From: Bacillota bacterium
GTDB lineage: Bacteria > Bacillota > Clostridia > Lachnospirales > Lachnospiraceae
DNA: 64,000 nucleotides
Assembly (NCBI GenBank): GCA_023386815.1
Contig: JAEWIZ010000008.1
Location: forward strand, 248,001-312,000
Direction: 5' to 3'
Position numbers and translations under genes: made by a program. Shown piece by piece: positions 9,215 to 18,020 of this stretch (within the stretch, counting starts at the first letter, position 1; each line of letters begins with the position of its first letter). The notes under the pieces were generated by a model. That model worked only from the letters and a program-made list of their open reading frames with translations, did no database searches and was not told the origin of the DNA.

Positions 9215-10477
9215 ATGAAAAATAGAATACTAGCACTTATGCTAATCATGGTATTATGTATCGGGTTAATACCTATTGGTAATGTTCAAGCAAAGACCTT
9301 TAGTATCAAAGATGTAGAAGAAAGTGATGAAGCTTTTGATAGCATACAGGAAGTTCTAGATCAAGGGTGGATGAGTCTTACGTTAAATAAATTTTTTCCT
9401 GACAAAAAAGTTTCTCGTGCAGAATTTGCCTATATTTTAACTAAATTCAATAGTCAATTAAAAGAGGCTGCTGCCATTAAAAAGGTATCTTTCAAAGATA
9501 TTACTATAAAAGATAAGTATGCAAAATACATAGAGCTACAGAAAAGCCAGATCACATATTATAACACAAAGAGTGGCAAATATTTTAAGCCTAATAATTA
9601 TTTAACCAGAGAGGATGCATTGGTATCAATGGTAAAATCTCTGGGGTATGATTCAGATGAAGCTATTTCCGCCGGTGTTGATTCAGAAGTCGACTTAAGT
9701 GATATTTTAGAGGATGCAAATAAAGTTTCTTCAGCATTAAAAAATATTGTTACTGTGGGGGTGACTAATGAACTGATCAATTTGTATGAAGATGGGGATG
9801 CTTTGTATTTTTATCCAAAAAAATCAATTACCCGGCGAGAATTAGCCCAATTATTAGTTAATGCTATGAATGAGAAGGAATATGGAAAGACGGATTCTAC
9901 TATTGATAGTACGGATGGAGTAGCTCCTACGATTGATAATAACTCAAATGAAGAGTCGAGTTCAGAGGATGAACTGTCAGTATCTAACATGGATAGTGTA
10001 ACAAACCTTCCGGGAATAATAAGAACCTATGATGGGAGGGAGCTAGGGTATATTAAAGTTGATATTAAAGGGAAAAGTAAAATATATTATCAGCAATTTA
10101 TAAGGGATTTTAATACTGGAGTGTTATATAATGATTCAAAGGGATATTATGATGACTATTTTATTATTACTATTCCGTCAGGCCTCAAAGTAGGTGATAA
10201 AATCATTATCGATAGCGCAGATAAAAAGAATAGTACAAGTGATTTTATCGTACGTTATAATAATTCTGCTGACGAGGAATTTATGTTTGGAGATACCGCA
10301 GGTGAATCTTATCTAAGCCATTCTTCTAGCAGGATGACGCTTACAGTAACTTCAAATGATATAACAGATGGCTATTTTACAGGCACAATGGAAGGTAGAC
10401 TAATTACATCTGATGGCGAGATTGTTTCATTTTCTAAGGGGGTACTAAAATTAAGATTACCAGATTCGAATTTCTAG
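9215..10477 (+). CDS. Secreted S-layer homology (SLH) domain protein
   Basis: The 420-residue product has a classical signal peptide (M-K-N-R, hydrophobic core, cleavage probably after V-Q-A near residue 26). Residues about 35-215 resemble three SLH repeats: F-P-D-K-K-V-S-R-A-E-F-A-Y is the first clear one, with Y-L-T-R-E-D-A-L and K-S-I-T-R-R-E-L-A-Q in the later ones. SLH modules bind pyruvylated secondary cell-wall polymers. A Ser/Asp/Glu-rich linker follows at about 230-260, then a beta-rich C-terminal region of about 150 residues that I do not recognise. It has its own promoter and terminator, so it is monocistronic. Codon use is more AT-rich than in the metabolic genes nearby. The function beyond wall anchoring is unknown. 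Confidence 0.8.
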   Translation: MKNRILALMLIMVLCIGLIPIGNVQAKTFSIKDVEESDEAFDSIQEVLDQGWMSLTLNKFFPDKKVSRAEFAYILTKFNSQLKEAAAIKKVSFKDITIKDKYAKYIELQKSQITYYNTKSGKYFKPNNYLTREDALVSMVKSLGYDSDEAISAGVDSEVDLSDILEDANKVSSALKNIVTVGVTNELINLYEDGDALYFYPKKSITRRELAQLLVNAMNEKEYGKTDSTIDSTDGVAPTIDNNSNEESSSEDELSVSNMDSVTNLPGIIRTYDGRELGYIKVDIKGKSKIYYQQFIRDFNTGVLYNDSKGYYDDYFIITIPSGLKVGDKIIIDSADKKNSTSDFIVRYNNSADEEFMFGDTAGESYLSHSSSRMTLTVTSNDITDGYFTGTMEGRLITSDGEIVSFSKGVLKLRLPDSNF

Positions 10478-10496
10478 ATAAAAAGTTAAGATATGG

Positions 10497-10534
10497 GGCA
10501 AAGACTATAAATAAATTAGTTTTTGCCTTTTTTT
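10497..10534 (+). terminator. Terminator of the SLH gene
   Basis: GGCAAAGACTA pairs with TAGTTTTTGCC and is followed by a run of seven T. Confidence 0.85.
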
Positions 10535-10598
10535 GATCTTATAAAGTATAAGGTTCATAATAAAACCTGCTTCAATACTTCATAATGTCAGACTGATA

Positions 10599-10635
10599 TT
10601 GACTGTCGTAAATATCAGTATTATAATATCGATAT
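10599..10635 (+). promoter_or_regulatory. Promoter of the first rex paralogue with overlapping palindromes
   Basis: TTGACT at 10599-10604, a 17-base spacer and TATAAT at 10622-10627. An inverted repeat TGATATT-N10-AATATCA (10594-10617) covers the -35. The self-palindrome ATATCGATAT at 10626-10635 overlaps the -10; the same 10-mer occurs in tandem before the alcohol dehydrogenase gene. These look like operator sites; the binding protein is unknown. Confidence 0.6.
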
Positions 10636-10715
10636 ATAGTAGCTCGTATGATTAGATAGTAATACGGAAACAGACAGGCATGATGCAAGGTACATTGTCA
10701 ATAGGAGGATTCAAA

Positions 10716-11372
10716 ATGAATGAACAAATAAGACAGGCTGTGACGACCCAAGCACTGCACAGGATGCCATATTACATACAGCAGTTGAGAGTGTTACAGG
10801 AACAAAAGGTTGAGACTGTATCAGCTCCTAAGATTGCAGAACTCCTGAACCTGAATGAAGTTCAGGTACGCAAAGACTTTGCTGCAGTATATTCCACCAA
10901 GGGGAAGCCGAAGATGGGATTTGTCGTTACAGAGTTATTGTCCAGCATGGAAAACCTCCTGGGATACAATAATGCGAATGAAGCAGTTATTATAGGTGCA
11001 GGCTCCCTAGCACAAGCAATTATGGCACATGAAGGCTTCCGGGACTATGGGTTAAAAATTGTTGCAGCCTTTGATGCGGATAATGAACGTATTGGTTCAG
11101 AGATCAACGGAGTTAAAGTATTGTCATCGGATAAGATCAGTAACCTATGCCGAAGGATGAAGATTCATATTGGTATTATAACCGTTCCGGCATATCAGGC
11201 ACAGGTAGTATGTGATCAACTGGTTGCCGGTGGAATTCTGGCAATATGGAATTTTGCTCCAGTGCATCTGTCTGTTCCAGACCACATTCTGGTGCAGAAT
11301 GAAAACCTGGCGGCATCTTTGGCAGTATTATCAAATCACTTAAAACAGGCAATGAGAACACCGGAGATCTAG
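10716..11372 (+). CDS. rex: Redox-sensing transcriptional repressor Rex, paralogue 1
   Basis: This 218-residue protein has an N-terminal winged helix (L-N-E-V-Q-V-R-K-D-F recognition region at about 45-55), a Rossmann domain, and the C-terminal domain-swap helix (N-F-A-P-V-H-L ... V-Q-N-E-N-L-A-A-S-L-A-V-L-S-N-H). Rex represses fermentation genes when NADH/NAD is low. In this copy the dinucleotide motif reads G-A-G-S-L-A-Q-A, so the third glycine of GxGxxG is alanine. The second Rex in this window has the normal G-A-G-N-L-G-R-A. An in-frame ATG at 10680 exists, but AGGAGG at 10703-10708 fixes the start at 10716. The gene stands just before a LysR gene and the butyrate operon. Confidence 0.9.
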   Translation: MNEQIRQAVTTQALHRMPYYIQQLRVLQEQKVETVSAPKIAELLNLNEVQVRKDFAAVYSTKGKPKMGFVVTELLSSMENLLGYNNANEAVIIGAGSLAQAIMAHEGFRDYGLKIVAAFDADNERIGSEINGVKVLSSDKISNLCRRMKIHIGIITVPAYQAQVVCDQLVAGGILAIWNFAPVHLSVPDHILVQNENLAASLAVLSNHLKQAMRTPEI

Positions 11373-11474
11373 TGCTGCTGGCTGGGAAAAAAGATAACTA
11401 TGAGTGAAATCCCGTGGGTAATCCTTTCTGAGCATAACGGTAGGGTTATATAGAGAAGAATAGGAAGTATTAAG

Positions 11475-12413
11475 ATGAATACACAACATTTAAAATATGT
11501 AATTGAAGTGGAACGTACCTGCTCTATTACACAAGCAGCAGAGAATTTATATATGGGACAGCCAAGCTTAAGCAAGGCGATTAAGGAACTGGAGGATTCT
11601 CTTGGGTTTACCATTTTTGAGCGTACTTCAAAGGGAGTGACACCAACACAGAAGGGGATTAAGTTCATATCCTATGCGAGAAATGTACTGAATCAAATCG
11701 ATAAGATGGAGGCTTTATCTGATTCGGTTGATCTGGACGTACAGAATTTTAACATCTCTATTCCGAGGGGGAGCTACATAGCAGATGCAATTACAAATTT
11801 TATTTCTGAATTGGATCAAAGTAAGGGGTTACAAGTAAATGTACAGGAGACGAATTCAATTCAGGTAATTAATAATATTATAGACGGTCCTTTTAATCTG
11901 GGAATTATACGCTATCAAACAGAATATGAGAATTATTTTGTGGATTTTCTGTCTGAAAAAAACCTCCGTTTTGAACCAATCTGGGAATTTGAATATCTAG
12001 TACTTATGTCTGAAAAGCATCCACTGGCAAACAATGAAAAGTTGGAATACATGGAACTGAAACAATATACAGAAATAGCCCATGGGGATAACAGCATCCC
12101 TTACCTTATGCAAGGTAGCACTACGAAACCTGATGCAGCAACGAAATCCTCAAAATGTATCTATGTATATGAGAGATGCAGCCAATATGATTTGCTGTCC
12201 ACAATACCATCCACCTATATGTGGGTTTCTCCTATACCGGATAAATGGTTGTCTCGCTACCAATTAATTCAACGTAAATGTAAGGCATCCGGACAACGTT
12301 ATAAGGATGTAGTTATTTATCCGAAGGATTACAAGTTTACGGAGTTGGATCGAAGGTTCATTGATAAGTTATCAGAGGCAAAAAATGAGGTAACGTTCAA
12401 GGACTATAAATAA
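11475..12413 (+). CDS. LysR family transcriptional regulator
   Basis: This 312-residue protein has an N-terminal LysR helix-turn-helix (residues about 1-60: C-S-I-T-Q-A-A-E-N-L-Y-M-G-Q-P-S-L-S-K-A-I-K-E-L-E) and a substrate-binding-like effector domain. It lies 102 bases after rex paralogue 1 and 438 bases before the butyrate genes, with a strong terminator between, so it is probably co-transcribed with rex. The ligand is unknown; its position suggests control of fermentation or thiol/redox genes, but that is only context. Confidence 0.88.
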   Translation: MNTQHLKYVIEVERTCSITQAAENLYMGQPSLSKAIKELEDSLGFTIFERTSKGVTPTQKGIKFISYARNVLNQIDKMEALSDSVDLDVQNFNISIPRGSYIADAITNFISELDQSKGLQVNVQETNSIQVINNIIDGPFNLGIIRYQTEYENYFVDFLSEKNLRFEPIWEFEYLVLMSEKHPLANNEKLEYMELKQYTEIAHGDNSIPYLMQGSTTKPDAATKSSKCIYVYERCSQYDLLSTIPSTYMWVSPIPDKWLSRYQLIQRKCKASGQRYKDVVIYPKDYKFTELDRRFIDKLSEAKNEVTFKDYK

Positions 12414-12457
12414 ATTAGTAATAAAGCTAATAGTAGATAAAGATATTAAAATATAAT

Positions 12458-12534
12458 AAGTGCTGTAGAAGTTGATGTGAATTACTATCTGTCAAGTGGA
12501 CAGAGATTCATCTGATCTTTTACAGCACTTTTTT
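12458..12534 (+). terminator. Terminator of the rex-lysR unit
   Basis: AAGTGCTGTA at 12458-12467 pairs with TACAGCACTT at 12521-12530, followed by TTTT. The long loop carries a nested stem (TGTC/GACA region), giving a branched structure. Confidence 0.8.
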
Positions 12535-12721
12535 ATATGAAATAGGCGGTTTTTATAAAAGTAAATTAATAGAATTATATAGAAGATAATTCCTTTGCTT
12601 TGACAGCATTTCTTCTGACTTGGACTTAAACACAATTAATCGGGTAAATATTATGGAAAATATGTATTAGCGTACAATGCAAGTTTTGAAAGATAAAGAT
12701 ATAATAATATCATGCGCTGGA

Positions 12722-12739
12722 AAGTTAATTAATTAACGA
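12722..12739. promoter_or_regulatory. Probable Rex operator of the butyrate operon
   Basis: GTTAA-TTAA-TTAAC (12724-12737) is a perfect palindrome. It fits the core of the clostridial Rex consensus TTGTTAA-N4-TTAACAA, though the outermost two bases on each side differ. It lies 16-34 bases downstream of the likely -10, a repressing position. Confidence 0.6.
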
Positions 12740-12851
12740 AGTTACAATATTAAACAAATTGAAGGAGCATATCATTTACAAAACTGACAATTATGGGTAA
12801 ACGTTAAGGTCATACATAATTTATTTTTATAGATAGAAAGGAGCAGGTAAG

Positions 12852-13628
12852 ATGGAATTTGTTACATATGAGGTAGAAGGGCGGATAGGAATTATCACAA
12901 TTAACCGGCCAAAAGCATTGAATGCATTAAACAGTACGGTTTTGGAGGAACTCGATCAAATCCTAAACGAGGTAGATCTAGACGTCGTTCGTGTACTCGT
13001 TCTTACAGGAGCAGGAGAAAAAGCTTTTGTTGCAGGAGCCGATATTAGTGAAATGTGTTCCTTAACAAAGGAAGAGGGAGAAGCTTTTGGAAAGAAAGGA
13101 AATGATGTATTCCGAAATTTTGAAACCTTCCCAATACCGGTCATTGCTGCAATTAATGGCTACGCACTAGGGGGCGGATGTGAGCTTTCCCTCAGCTGTG
13201 ATATCCGTATTTGTTCGGAAAATGCTATCTTTGGCCAACCGGAAGTAGGACTTGGAATTACGCCTGGATTTGGCGGAACCCAGAGATTAGCCAGAATCGT
13301 CGGTATTGGTAAGGCAAAAGAGATGATATATGGTGCAAGAAATATCAAGGCAGAGGAAGCATATCGAATTGGATTGGTGAATCAGGTTTACCCTTTGGAG
13401 GAATTAATGCCGGCAGCAAAAAAAATGGCGGAAGCAATAGCAAAGAATGCTCCAATTGCAGTACGTAATTGTAAAAAGGCTATTGATGAAGGGTTACAGT
13501 TGGATATGGATCAAGCGATTCTAATTGAAGAAAAATTGTTTGGCAGCTGCTTTCAAACAGAGGACCAAAAAGAAGGAATGAATGCATTCTTAGAGAAAAG
13601 AAAGGTAGAAACTTTTTTTAATAAGTAA
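12852..13628 (+). CDS. crt: 3-hydroxybutyryl-CoA dehydratase (crotonase)
   Basis: This 258-residue protein is of the enoyl-CoA hydratase family. The oxyanion-hole motif A-F-V-A-G-A-D-I-S-E-M is at about 57-67, the G-Y-A-L-G-G-G-C-E-L segment at about 103-112, and the catalytic Glu pair sits around G-C-E-L and G-Q-P-E-V-G-L-G. It converts 3-hydroxybutyryl-CoA to crotonyl-CoA in butyrate formation. It is the first gene of crt-hbd-bcd-etfB-etfA. GAAAGGAGC precedes the ATG. Confidence 0.95.
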   Translation: MEFVTYEVEGRIGIITINRPKALNALNSTVLEELDQILNEVDLDVVRVLVLTGAGEKAFVAGADISEMCSLTKEEGEAFGKKGNDVFRNFETFPIPVIAAINGYALGGGCELSLSCDIRICSENAIFGQPEVGLGITPGFGGTQRLARIVGIGKAKEMIYGARNIKAEEAYRIGLVNQVYPLEELMPAAKKMAEAIAKNAPIAVRNCKKAIDEGLQLDMDQAILIEEKLFGSCFQTEDQKEGMNAFLEKRKVETFFNK

Positions 13629-13724
13629 TGTTAAAAAATTATCAATATTCCCGCTTGTAACAGTGTGGATGGTACTTTTAACAAAAATTAAAAGCCACAA
13701 AAATGGCAGATGGAGGTTAATGTG

Positions 13725-14564
13725 ATGAAGATTGGAATTATTGGTGCAGGAACCATGGGTTCAGGAATCGCTCAGGCATTCGCTCAGGTTCAGGGGTATG
13801 AGGTGTGTCTTTGCGATATCAATGAAGAATTTGCTGCAAATGGCAAGAAGAAGATTGCAAAAGGCTTCGAAAAGAGAATCGCAAAGGGTAAAATGGAGTC
13901 ATCAGAAGCAGAGAATATTCTGTCTAAGATAACAACCGGAACTAAGGAGATTTGTGGGGATTGTGACCTGATTGTGGAGGCTGCTCTTGAAGATATGGCA
14001 GTTAAAAAGCAGACCTTCAAGGAGTTAGAGAAGATTTGCAAGGAGGACTGTATTTTTGCAACAAATACCTCCTCTCTTTCGATTACGGAAATTGGTGCAG
14101 GAATTGGCAGACCGGTCGTAGGTATGCATTTCTTTAATCCGGCACCGGTAATGAAGCTGGTAGAAGTTATTGCAGGCTTGAATACTCCTGACGAGATAGT
14201 CGAGAAGATAAAAGCAATCTCATCAGAGATAGGTAAAACCCCAGTTCAGGTAGCAGAAGCAGCAGGCTTTGTTGTAAATCGAATTCTGGTGCCGATGATT
14301 AACGAAGCGATTGGCATCTATGCAGATGGTGTAGCGACCGTGGAAGGAATTGATAATGCTATGAAGCTAGGAGCCAATCATCCAATGGGACCTTTGGCAC
14401 TTGGCGATCTGATTGGTCTAGATGTCGTACTTGCAATCATGGAAGTATTACAGAAAGAAACCGGCGACACAAAATATCGTCCTCATCCGTTGTTAAAGAA
14501 AATGGTTCGCGGCGGTAAGTTAGGTATGAAGACCGGTAAAGGTTTTTATGATTATAATGTTTAA
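13725..14564 (+). CDS. hbd: 3-hydroxybutyryl-CoA dehydrogenase
   Basis: This 279-residue protein starts with the NAD(P)-binding motif I-G-I-I-G-A-G-T-M-G-S-G-I-A. The catalytic His is in G-M-H-F-F-N-P-A-P-V-M-K-L-V-E-V, and the C-terminal domain has the N-H-P-M-G-P-L-A-L-G-D-L-I-G-L-D signature. It reduces acetoacetyl-CoA to 3-hydroxybutyryl-CoA. GGAGG at 13711-13715 makes ATG 13725 the start, rather than the upstream in-frame ATG at 13710. The operon position after crt matches clostridial butyrate clusters. Confidence 0.95.
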   Translation: MKIGIIGAGTMGSGIAQAFAQVQGYEVCLCDINEEFAANGKKKIAKGFEKRIAKGKMESSEAENILSKITTGTKEICGDCDLIVEAALEDMAVKKQTFKELEKICKEDCIFATNTSSLSITEIGAGIGRPVVGMHFFNPAPVMKLVEVIAGLNTPDEIVEKIKAISSEIGKTPVQVAEAAGFVVNRILVPMINEAIGIYADGVATVEGIDNAMKLGANHPMGPLALGDLIGLDVVLAIMEVLQKETGDTKYRPHPLLKKMVRGGKLGMKTGKGFYDYNV

Positions 14565-14633
14565 TTTATATGATTTGAATACATAGAAAAGAAGGCAGCT
14601 AGGCTGACTTATTAAAGTAATGGAGGAAATGAA

Positions 14634-15770
14634 ATGGATTTTACGTTAAGCAAAGAGCATGAGATGGCGAGATCTCTCTTCAGAGAATTCGCGCAGAAGG
14701 AAGTAAAGCCCCTTGCAATCGAAGTTGATGAGACAGAGGAATTTCCAAAAGAAACCACGAAGAAGATGCAAAAGCAGGGTTTTATGGGAATACCGATTTC
14801 AAAAGAGTACGGCGGTCAGGGCTGTGACACCTTAACTTATGTTATGTGTGTTGAGGAATTGTCCAAGGTGTGTGCAACCACTGGAGTTATTGTTTCGGCT
14901 CACACTTCCCTTTGTGCAGAGCCTATTAAGAAATTTGGAACTCCTGAGCAGAAGGAGAAATATCTGGTACCGTTGGCGAATGGTGAGAAGCTTGGAGCCT
15001 TTGGATTAACAGAACCAAACGCAGGGACAGATGCTTCCGGGCAGCAGACGAAAGCAGTGTTAGACGGCGATCATTATACATTAAACGGAAGCAAAATATT
15101 TATTACCAACGGAAAAGAAGCGGATATTTATATTGTATTTGCCATGACCGATAAATCAAAAGGAACCAGAGGGATCTCAGCATTTATCGTTGAGAAGGAT
15201 TACCCGGGCTTCACCTTTGGAACAAAGGAAAAGAAGATGGGTATTCGTGGTTCATCAACCTATGAGTTGATTTTTACGGATTGTATTGTTCCAAAGGAAA
15301 ATCTACTGGGCGAGGAAGGCAAAGGCTTTGGGATTGCAATGCAGACCTTGGATGGCGGACGTATTGGTATCGCGGCCCAGGCGCTTGGAATTGCAGCAGG
15401 TGCACTTGAAGCTACGACTGCTTATGTGAAGGAAAGAAAGCAGTTTGGAAAGCCCATTTCCGCTTTCCAGAATACCCAGTTTCAGATCGCTGATATGGCA
15501 ACAAAAGTGGATGCTGCAAGAATGCTGGTATACCGCGCTGCAATTGCTAAGGATACTCAGAAGAAATTCTCAGTAGAGGCAGCAATGGCAAAATTATATG
15601 CTTCTGAGGTGGCAATGGAAGTTACCACAAAGGCGGTTCAGCTTCATGGCGGCTATGGCTACACTAGAGAATATGAAGTAGAGCGTATGATGCGTGATGC
15701 TAAGATAACGGAGATTTATGAAGGAACATCCGAAGTTCAGCGAATGGTCATCTCCGCAAGTTTACTGTGA
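14634..15770 (+). CDS. bcd: Butyryl-CoA dehydrogenase
   Basis: This 378-residue acyl-CoA dehydrogenase has the FAD/substrate motif A-F-G-L-T-E-P-N-A-G-T-D-A and the C-terminal Q-L-H-G-G-Y-G-Y-T-R-E-Y. The catalytic base Glu is in Y-E-G-T-S-E-V-Q-R. With EtfBA it reduces crotonyl-CoA to butyryl-CoA; in anaerobes this reaction bifurcates electrons from NADH to ferredoxin. It is followed at once by etfB and etfA. ATGGAGG lies before the start. Confidence 0.95.
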   Translation: MDFTLSKEHEMARSLFREFAQKEVKPLAIEVDETEEFPKETTKKMQKQGFMGIPISKEYGGQGCDTLTYVMCVEELSKVCATTGVIVSAHTSLCAEPIKKFGTPEQKEKYLVPLANGEKLGAFGLTEPNAGTDASGQQTKAVLDGDHYTLNGSKIFITNGKEADIYIVFAMTDKSKGTRGISAFIVEKDYPGFTFGTKEKKMGIRGSSTYELIFTDCIVPKENLLGEEGKGFGIAMQTLDGGRIGIAAQALGIAAGALEATTAYVKERKQFGKPISAFQNTQFQIADMATKVDAARMLVYRAAIAKDTQKKFSVEAAMAKLYASEVAMEVTTKAVQLHGGYGYTREYEVERMMRDAKITEIYEGTSEVQRMVISASLL

Positions 15771-15807
15771 TATATCAGTATAATTCACATTCGACACCAG
15801 GTGGCCT

Positions 15808-15824
15808 TATGGCCAAATGATCGT
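15808..15824 (+). repeat. Small hairpin upstream of etfB
   Basis: GGTGGCC-TTAT-GGCCAAA forms a short GC-rich stem in the 80-base bcd-etfB gap. A comparable short GGC...GCC stem, with a similar flanking CATTC-ACA tract, occurs before kduI near 59641-59656. The role is unknown; it may be an mRNA processing or stability stem. Confidence 0.35.
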
Positions 15825-15850
15825 TATTATAGAAGAGGAGAGAACATAAA

Positions 15851-16636
15851 GTGAAAATTATCGTTTGTGTAAAACAAGTTCCAGATACCAATGAAGTAAA
15901 GATTAATCCTGCCACCGGAACCCTGATCCGTGAGGGTGTGCCCAGTATTATGAATCCGGATGACAAAGCAGGCCTCGAAGCAGCATTAGCAATAAAAGAT
16001 GAGACAGGTGCGGAGGTAACAGTTATCTCCATGGGTCCGGCACAGGCTGACACTATGCTTAGAGAAGCAATGGCAATGGGGGCAGATCATGCTTACCTCA
16101 TCTCAGACAGAGCTTTTGGAGGGGCGGATACCCTGGCGACATCCTCTACGATAGCTGCCGCAATTAAAGACCTGGAATATGACTTAATCATTACAGGTCG
16201 TCAGGCGATTGACGGAGATACTGCCCAGGTTGGCCCACAGATTGCAGAACATTTGGGAATTCCAAACGTATCCTATGCTGAGGATATTAAAGTAGATGGT
16301 AGCGCCGTTCTTGTAAAACGTCAGTACGAGGATCGTTACCATATGGTTAAGGTGCAGATGCCTTGTTTGATTACTGCACTTGGTGAGATGAATAAACCCA
16401 GATACATGACACCGGGTGGCATTTTCGATGCGTTCCGTGAAAAACAGGTTACTATTTTAACGCGGAAAGACCTTGATATTGAGGATAAAGTAATTGGTTT
16501 AAAGGGCTCACCGACCAAAGTGGCACAGTCCTGGCCAATTAGTGTAAAACCTGCTGGAACAAAGGCCACGGATCTGGATCCACAGGAAGCAGCGGAGGCT
16601 ATTGTGGAGAAGCTTAAGGAGAAGTTTATTTTCTAA
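15851..16636 (+). CDS. etfB: Electron transfer flavoprotein beta subunit
   Basis: This 261-residue protein begins M-K-I-I-V-C-V-K-Q-V-P-D-T. It has the EtfB AMP/FAD-binding stretch A-I-D-G-D-T-A-Q-V-G-P and the C-terminal recognition loop R-Y-M-T-P-G-G-I. The start is GTG, preceded by GAGGAG. It partners EtfA and Bcd in the bifurcating crotonyl-CoA reduction complex. Confidence 0.95.
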   Translation: MKIIVCVKQVPDTNEVKINPATGTLIREGVPSIMNPDDKAGLEAALAIKDETGAEVTVISMGPAQADTMLREAMAMGADHAYLISDRAFGGADTLATSSTIAAAIKDLEYDLIITGRQAIDGDTAQVGPQIAEHLGIPNVSYAEDIKVDGSAVLVKRQYEDRYHMVKVQMPCLITALGEMNKPRYMTPGGIFDAFREKQVTILTRKDLDIEDKVIGLKGSPTKVAQSWPISVKPAGTKATDLDPQEAAEAIVEKLKEKFIF

Positions 16637-16714
16637 TAGAATTGTTAGAAGGATTTTACTGAGTATAAGTAAGTAATAGCTATATTGTCATGAAAAGGTA
16701 TAATGGAGGTAAGA

Positions 16715-17725
16715 ATGAATTTAGAAGAATATAAAGGTGTGTTTGTCTTCGTACAGCAGGTTGACAGCAGTATTACAGGAGTTTCCTTTGAATTGATCGG
16801 AAAGGCAAAGGAACTGGCAAAAGATTTAGCAACAGATGTAACTGCAGTGTTACTGGGAGACAAGATCAAAGAGTTAGTAGATGAATTAGCTTTTTTTGGT
16901 GCAGATAGAGTGATTGTGATAGATGATCCGGCCTTAAAGGAATATACAACAGAGCCTTATACACATGCTATGGACTGTGTAATCAGAGAATTTAAACCAG
17001 AAGTTGTTCTGTATGGAGCGACCTCCATCGGTCGTGACCTGGCACCACGTGTATCAGCAAGAGTGAAGACGGGTCTGACTGCAGACTGCACTAAATTAGA
17101 GGTGGATGCAGAGACAAAGAACCTAAGAATGACGCGTCCGGCTTTCGGCGGAAACCTGATGGCAACAATCCTTTGCCCGGAGCATCGTCCCCAGATGGCT
17201 ACCGTTCGCCCTGGTGTAATGCAAAAAGCTAGGAGAAATCCGGAAGCTAAGGCGGAGGTAATTGAATTCAAGCCAGTTTTTGAAAAGAATAATAAATATG
17301 TTGAAGTATTGGAAGTTATTAAAAAAGAAAGTAATAAAATTGATATTCAGGACGCTAAAATCCTCGTATCCGGCGGACGTGGCGTTGGTTCTAAGGAAAA
17401 CTTCGAATTGCTTGCGGATCTGGCGGAGGCAATCAAGGGTACTGTTAGTTCCTCCAGAGCTTCTGTCGATGCGAACTGGGTAGAGAAGGATCGTCAGGTA
17501 GGACAAACCGGTAAAACGGTTAGACCGGATGTATATTTTGCAATCGGTATTTCAGGAGCGATTCAACATCTTGCTGGTATGCAGGAGTCAGATTATATCA
17601 TTGCGATCAATAAGGATGAAACCGCACCAATCTTTGATGTGGCTGATTACGGAGTTGTCGGTGATTTAAACAAGATTCTTCCTATATTAACGGAGCAGAT
17701 AAATGCAGCAAAGACAGCAAAGTAA
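16715..17725 (+). CDS. etfA: Electron transfer flavoprotein alpha subunit
   Basis: This 336-residue protein has an N-terminal alpha/beta domain. Its C-terminal FAD domain has the motif V-S-G-G-R-G-V-G-S-K-E-N-F, then S-R-A-S-V-D-A-N-W-V, Q-V-G-Q-T-G-K-T-V-R-P and G-I-S-G-A-I-Q-H-L-A-G-M. GGAGG at 16705-16709 sets the start at ATG 16715 rather than 16703. It is the last gene of the butyrate operon. No thiolase or butyryl-CoA transferase follows, so those steps must be encoded elsewhere. Confidence 0.95.
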   Translation: MNLEEYKGVFVFVQQVDSSITGVSFELIGKAKELAKDLATDVTAVLLGDKIKELVDELAFFGADRVIVIDDPALKEYTTEPYTHAMDCVIREFKPEVVLYGATSIGRDLAPRVSARVKTGLTADCTKLEVDAETKNLRMTRPAFGGNLMATILCPEHRPQMATVRPGVMQKARRNPEAKAEVIEFKPVFEKNNKYVEVLEVIKKESNKIDIQDAKILVSGGRGVGSKENFELLADLAEAIKGTVSSSRASVDANWVEKDRQVGQTGKTVRPDVYFAIGISGAIQHLAGMQESDYIIAINKDETAPIFDVADYGVVGDLNKILPILTEQINAAKTAK

Positions 17726-17773
17726 GTCGGCCTATCATATTGTTTCACGGATGGGATCATTTAATAAAATGAT

Positions 17774-17797
17774 ATATCGATATTGGAATATCGATAT
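17774..17797. repeat. Tandem ATATCGATAT palindrome, copy A
   Basis: Two copies of the self-complementary 10-mer ATATCGATAT (17774-17783 and 17788-17797) are separated by TGGA. The whole 24-base element is close to a perfect palindrome. It probably binds a dimeric regulator; the protein is unknown. Confidence 0.6.
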
Positions 17798-18020
17798 TAC
17801 GAAATGGAATGAACCAAGGAAAGCTATGACTAATTTAAGGTTTGTAGGCTGAGCTATATGGAATATACTGGAGTAAGCAGGAATGTTATTCAGTATCATA
17901 ATACTTGTATTTTTGATTAAAATGTTAAAAAATGCGGGCTAGTCCCATAGGTTATCGTTTATAATGACACAAAGAAGAGGGGTTAATACTATATAATTTA
18001 ATAACTGACACATATGCAGT

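Larger units (their letters stand above)
12414..12851 (+). other. Intergenic region before the butyrate operon
   Basis: This 438-base gap holds the rex-lysR terminator, a probable TATAAT -10 at 12700-12705 with no convincing -35, a Rex-like operator about 16 bases further on, and the AAAGGAGC ribosome site of crt. The long AT-rich leader between 12740 and 12840 shows no hairpin that I could recognise as a riboswitch. No open reading frame of note. Confidence 0.6.
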
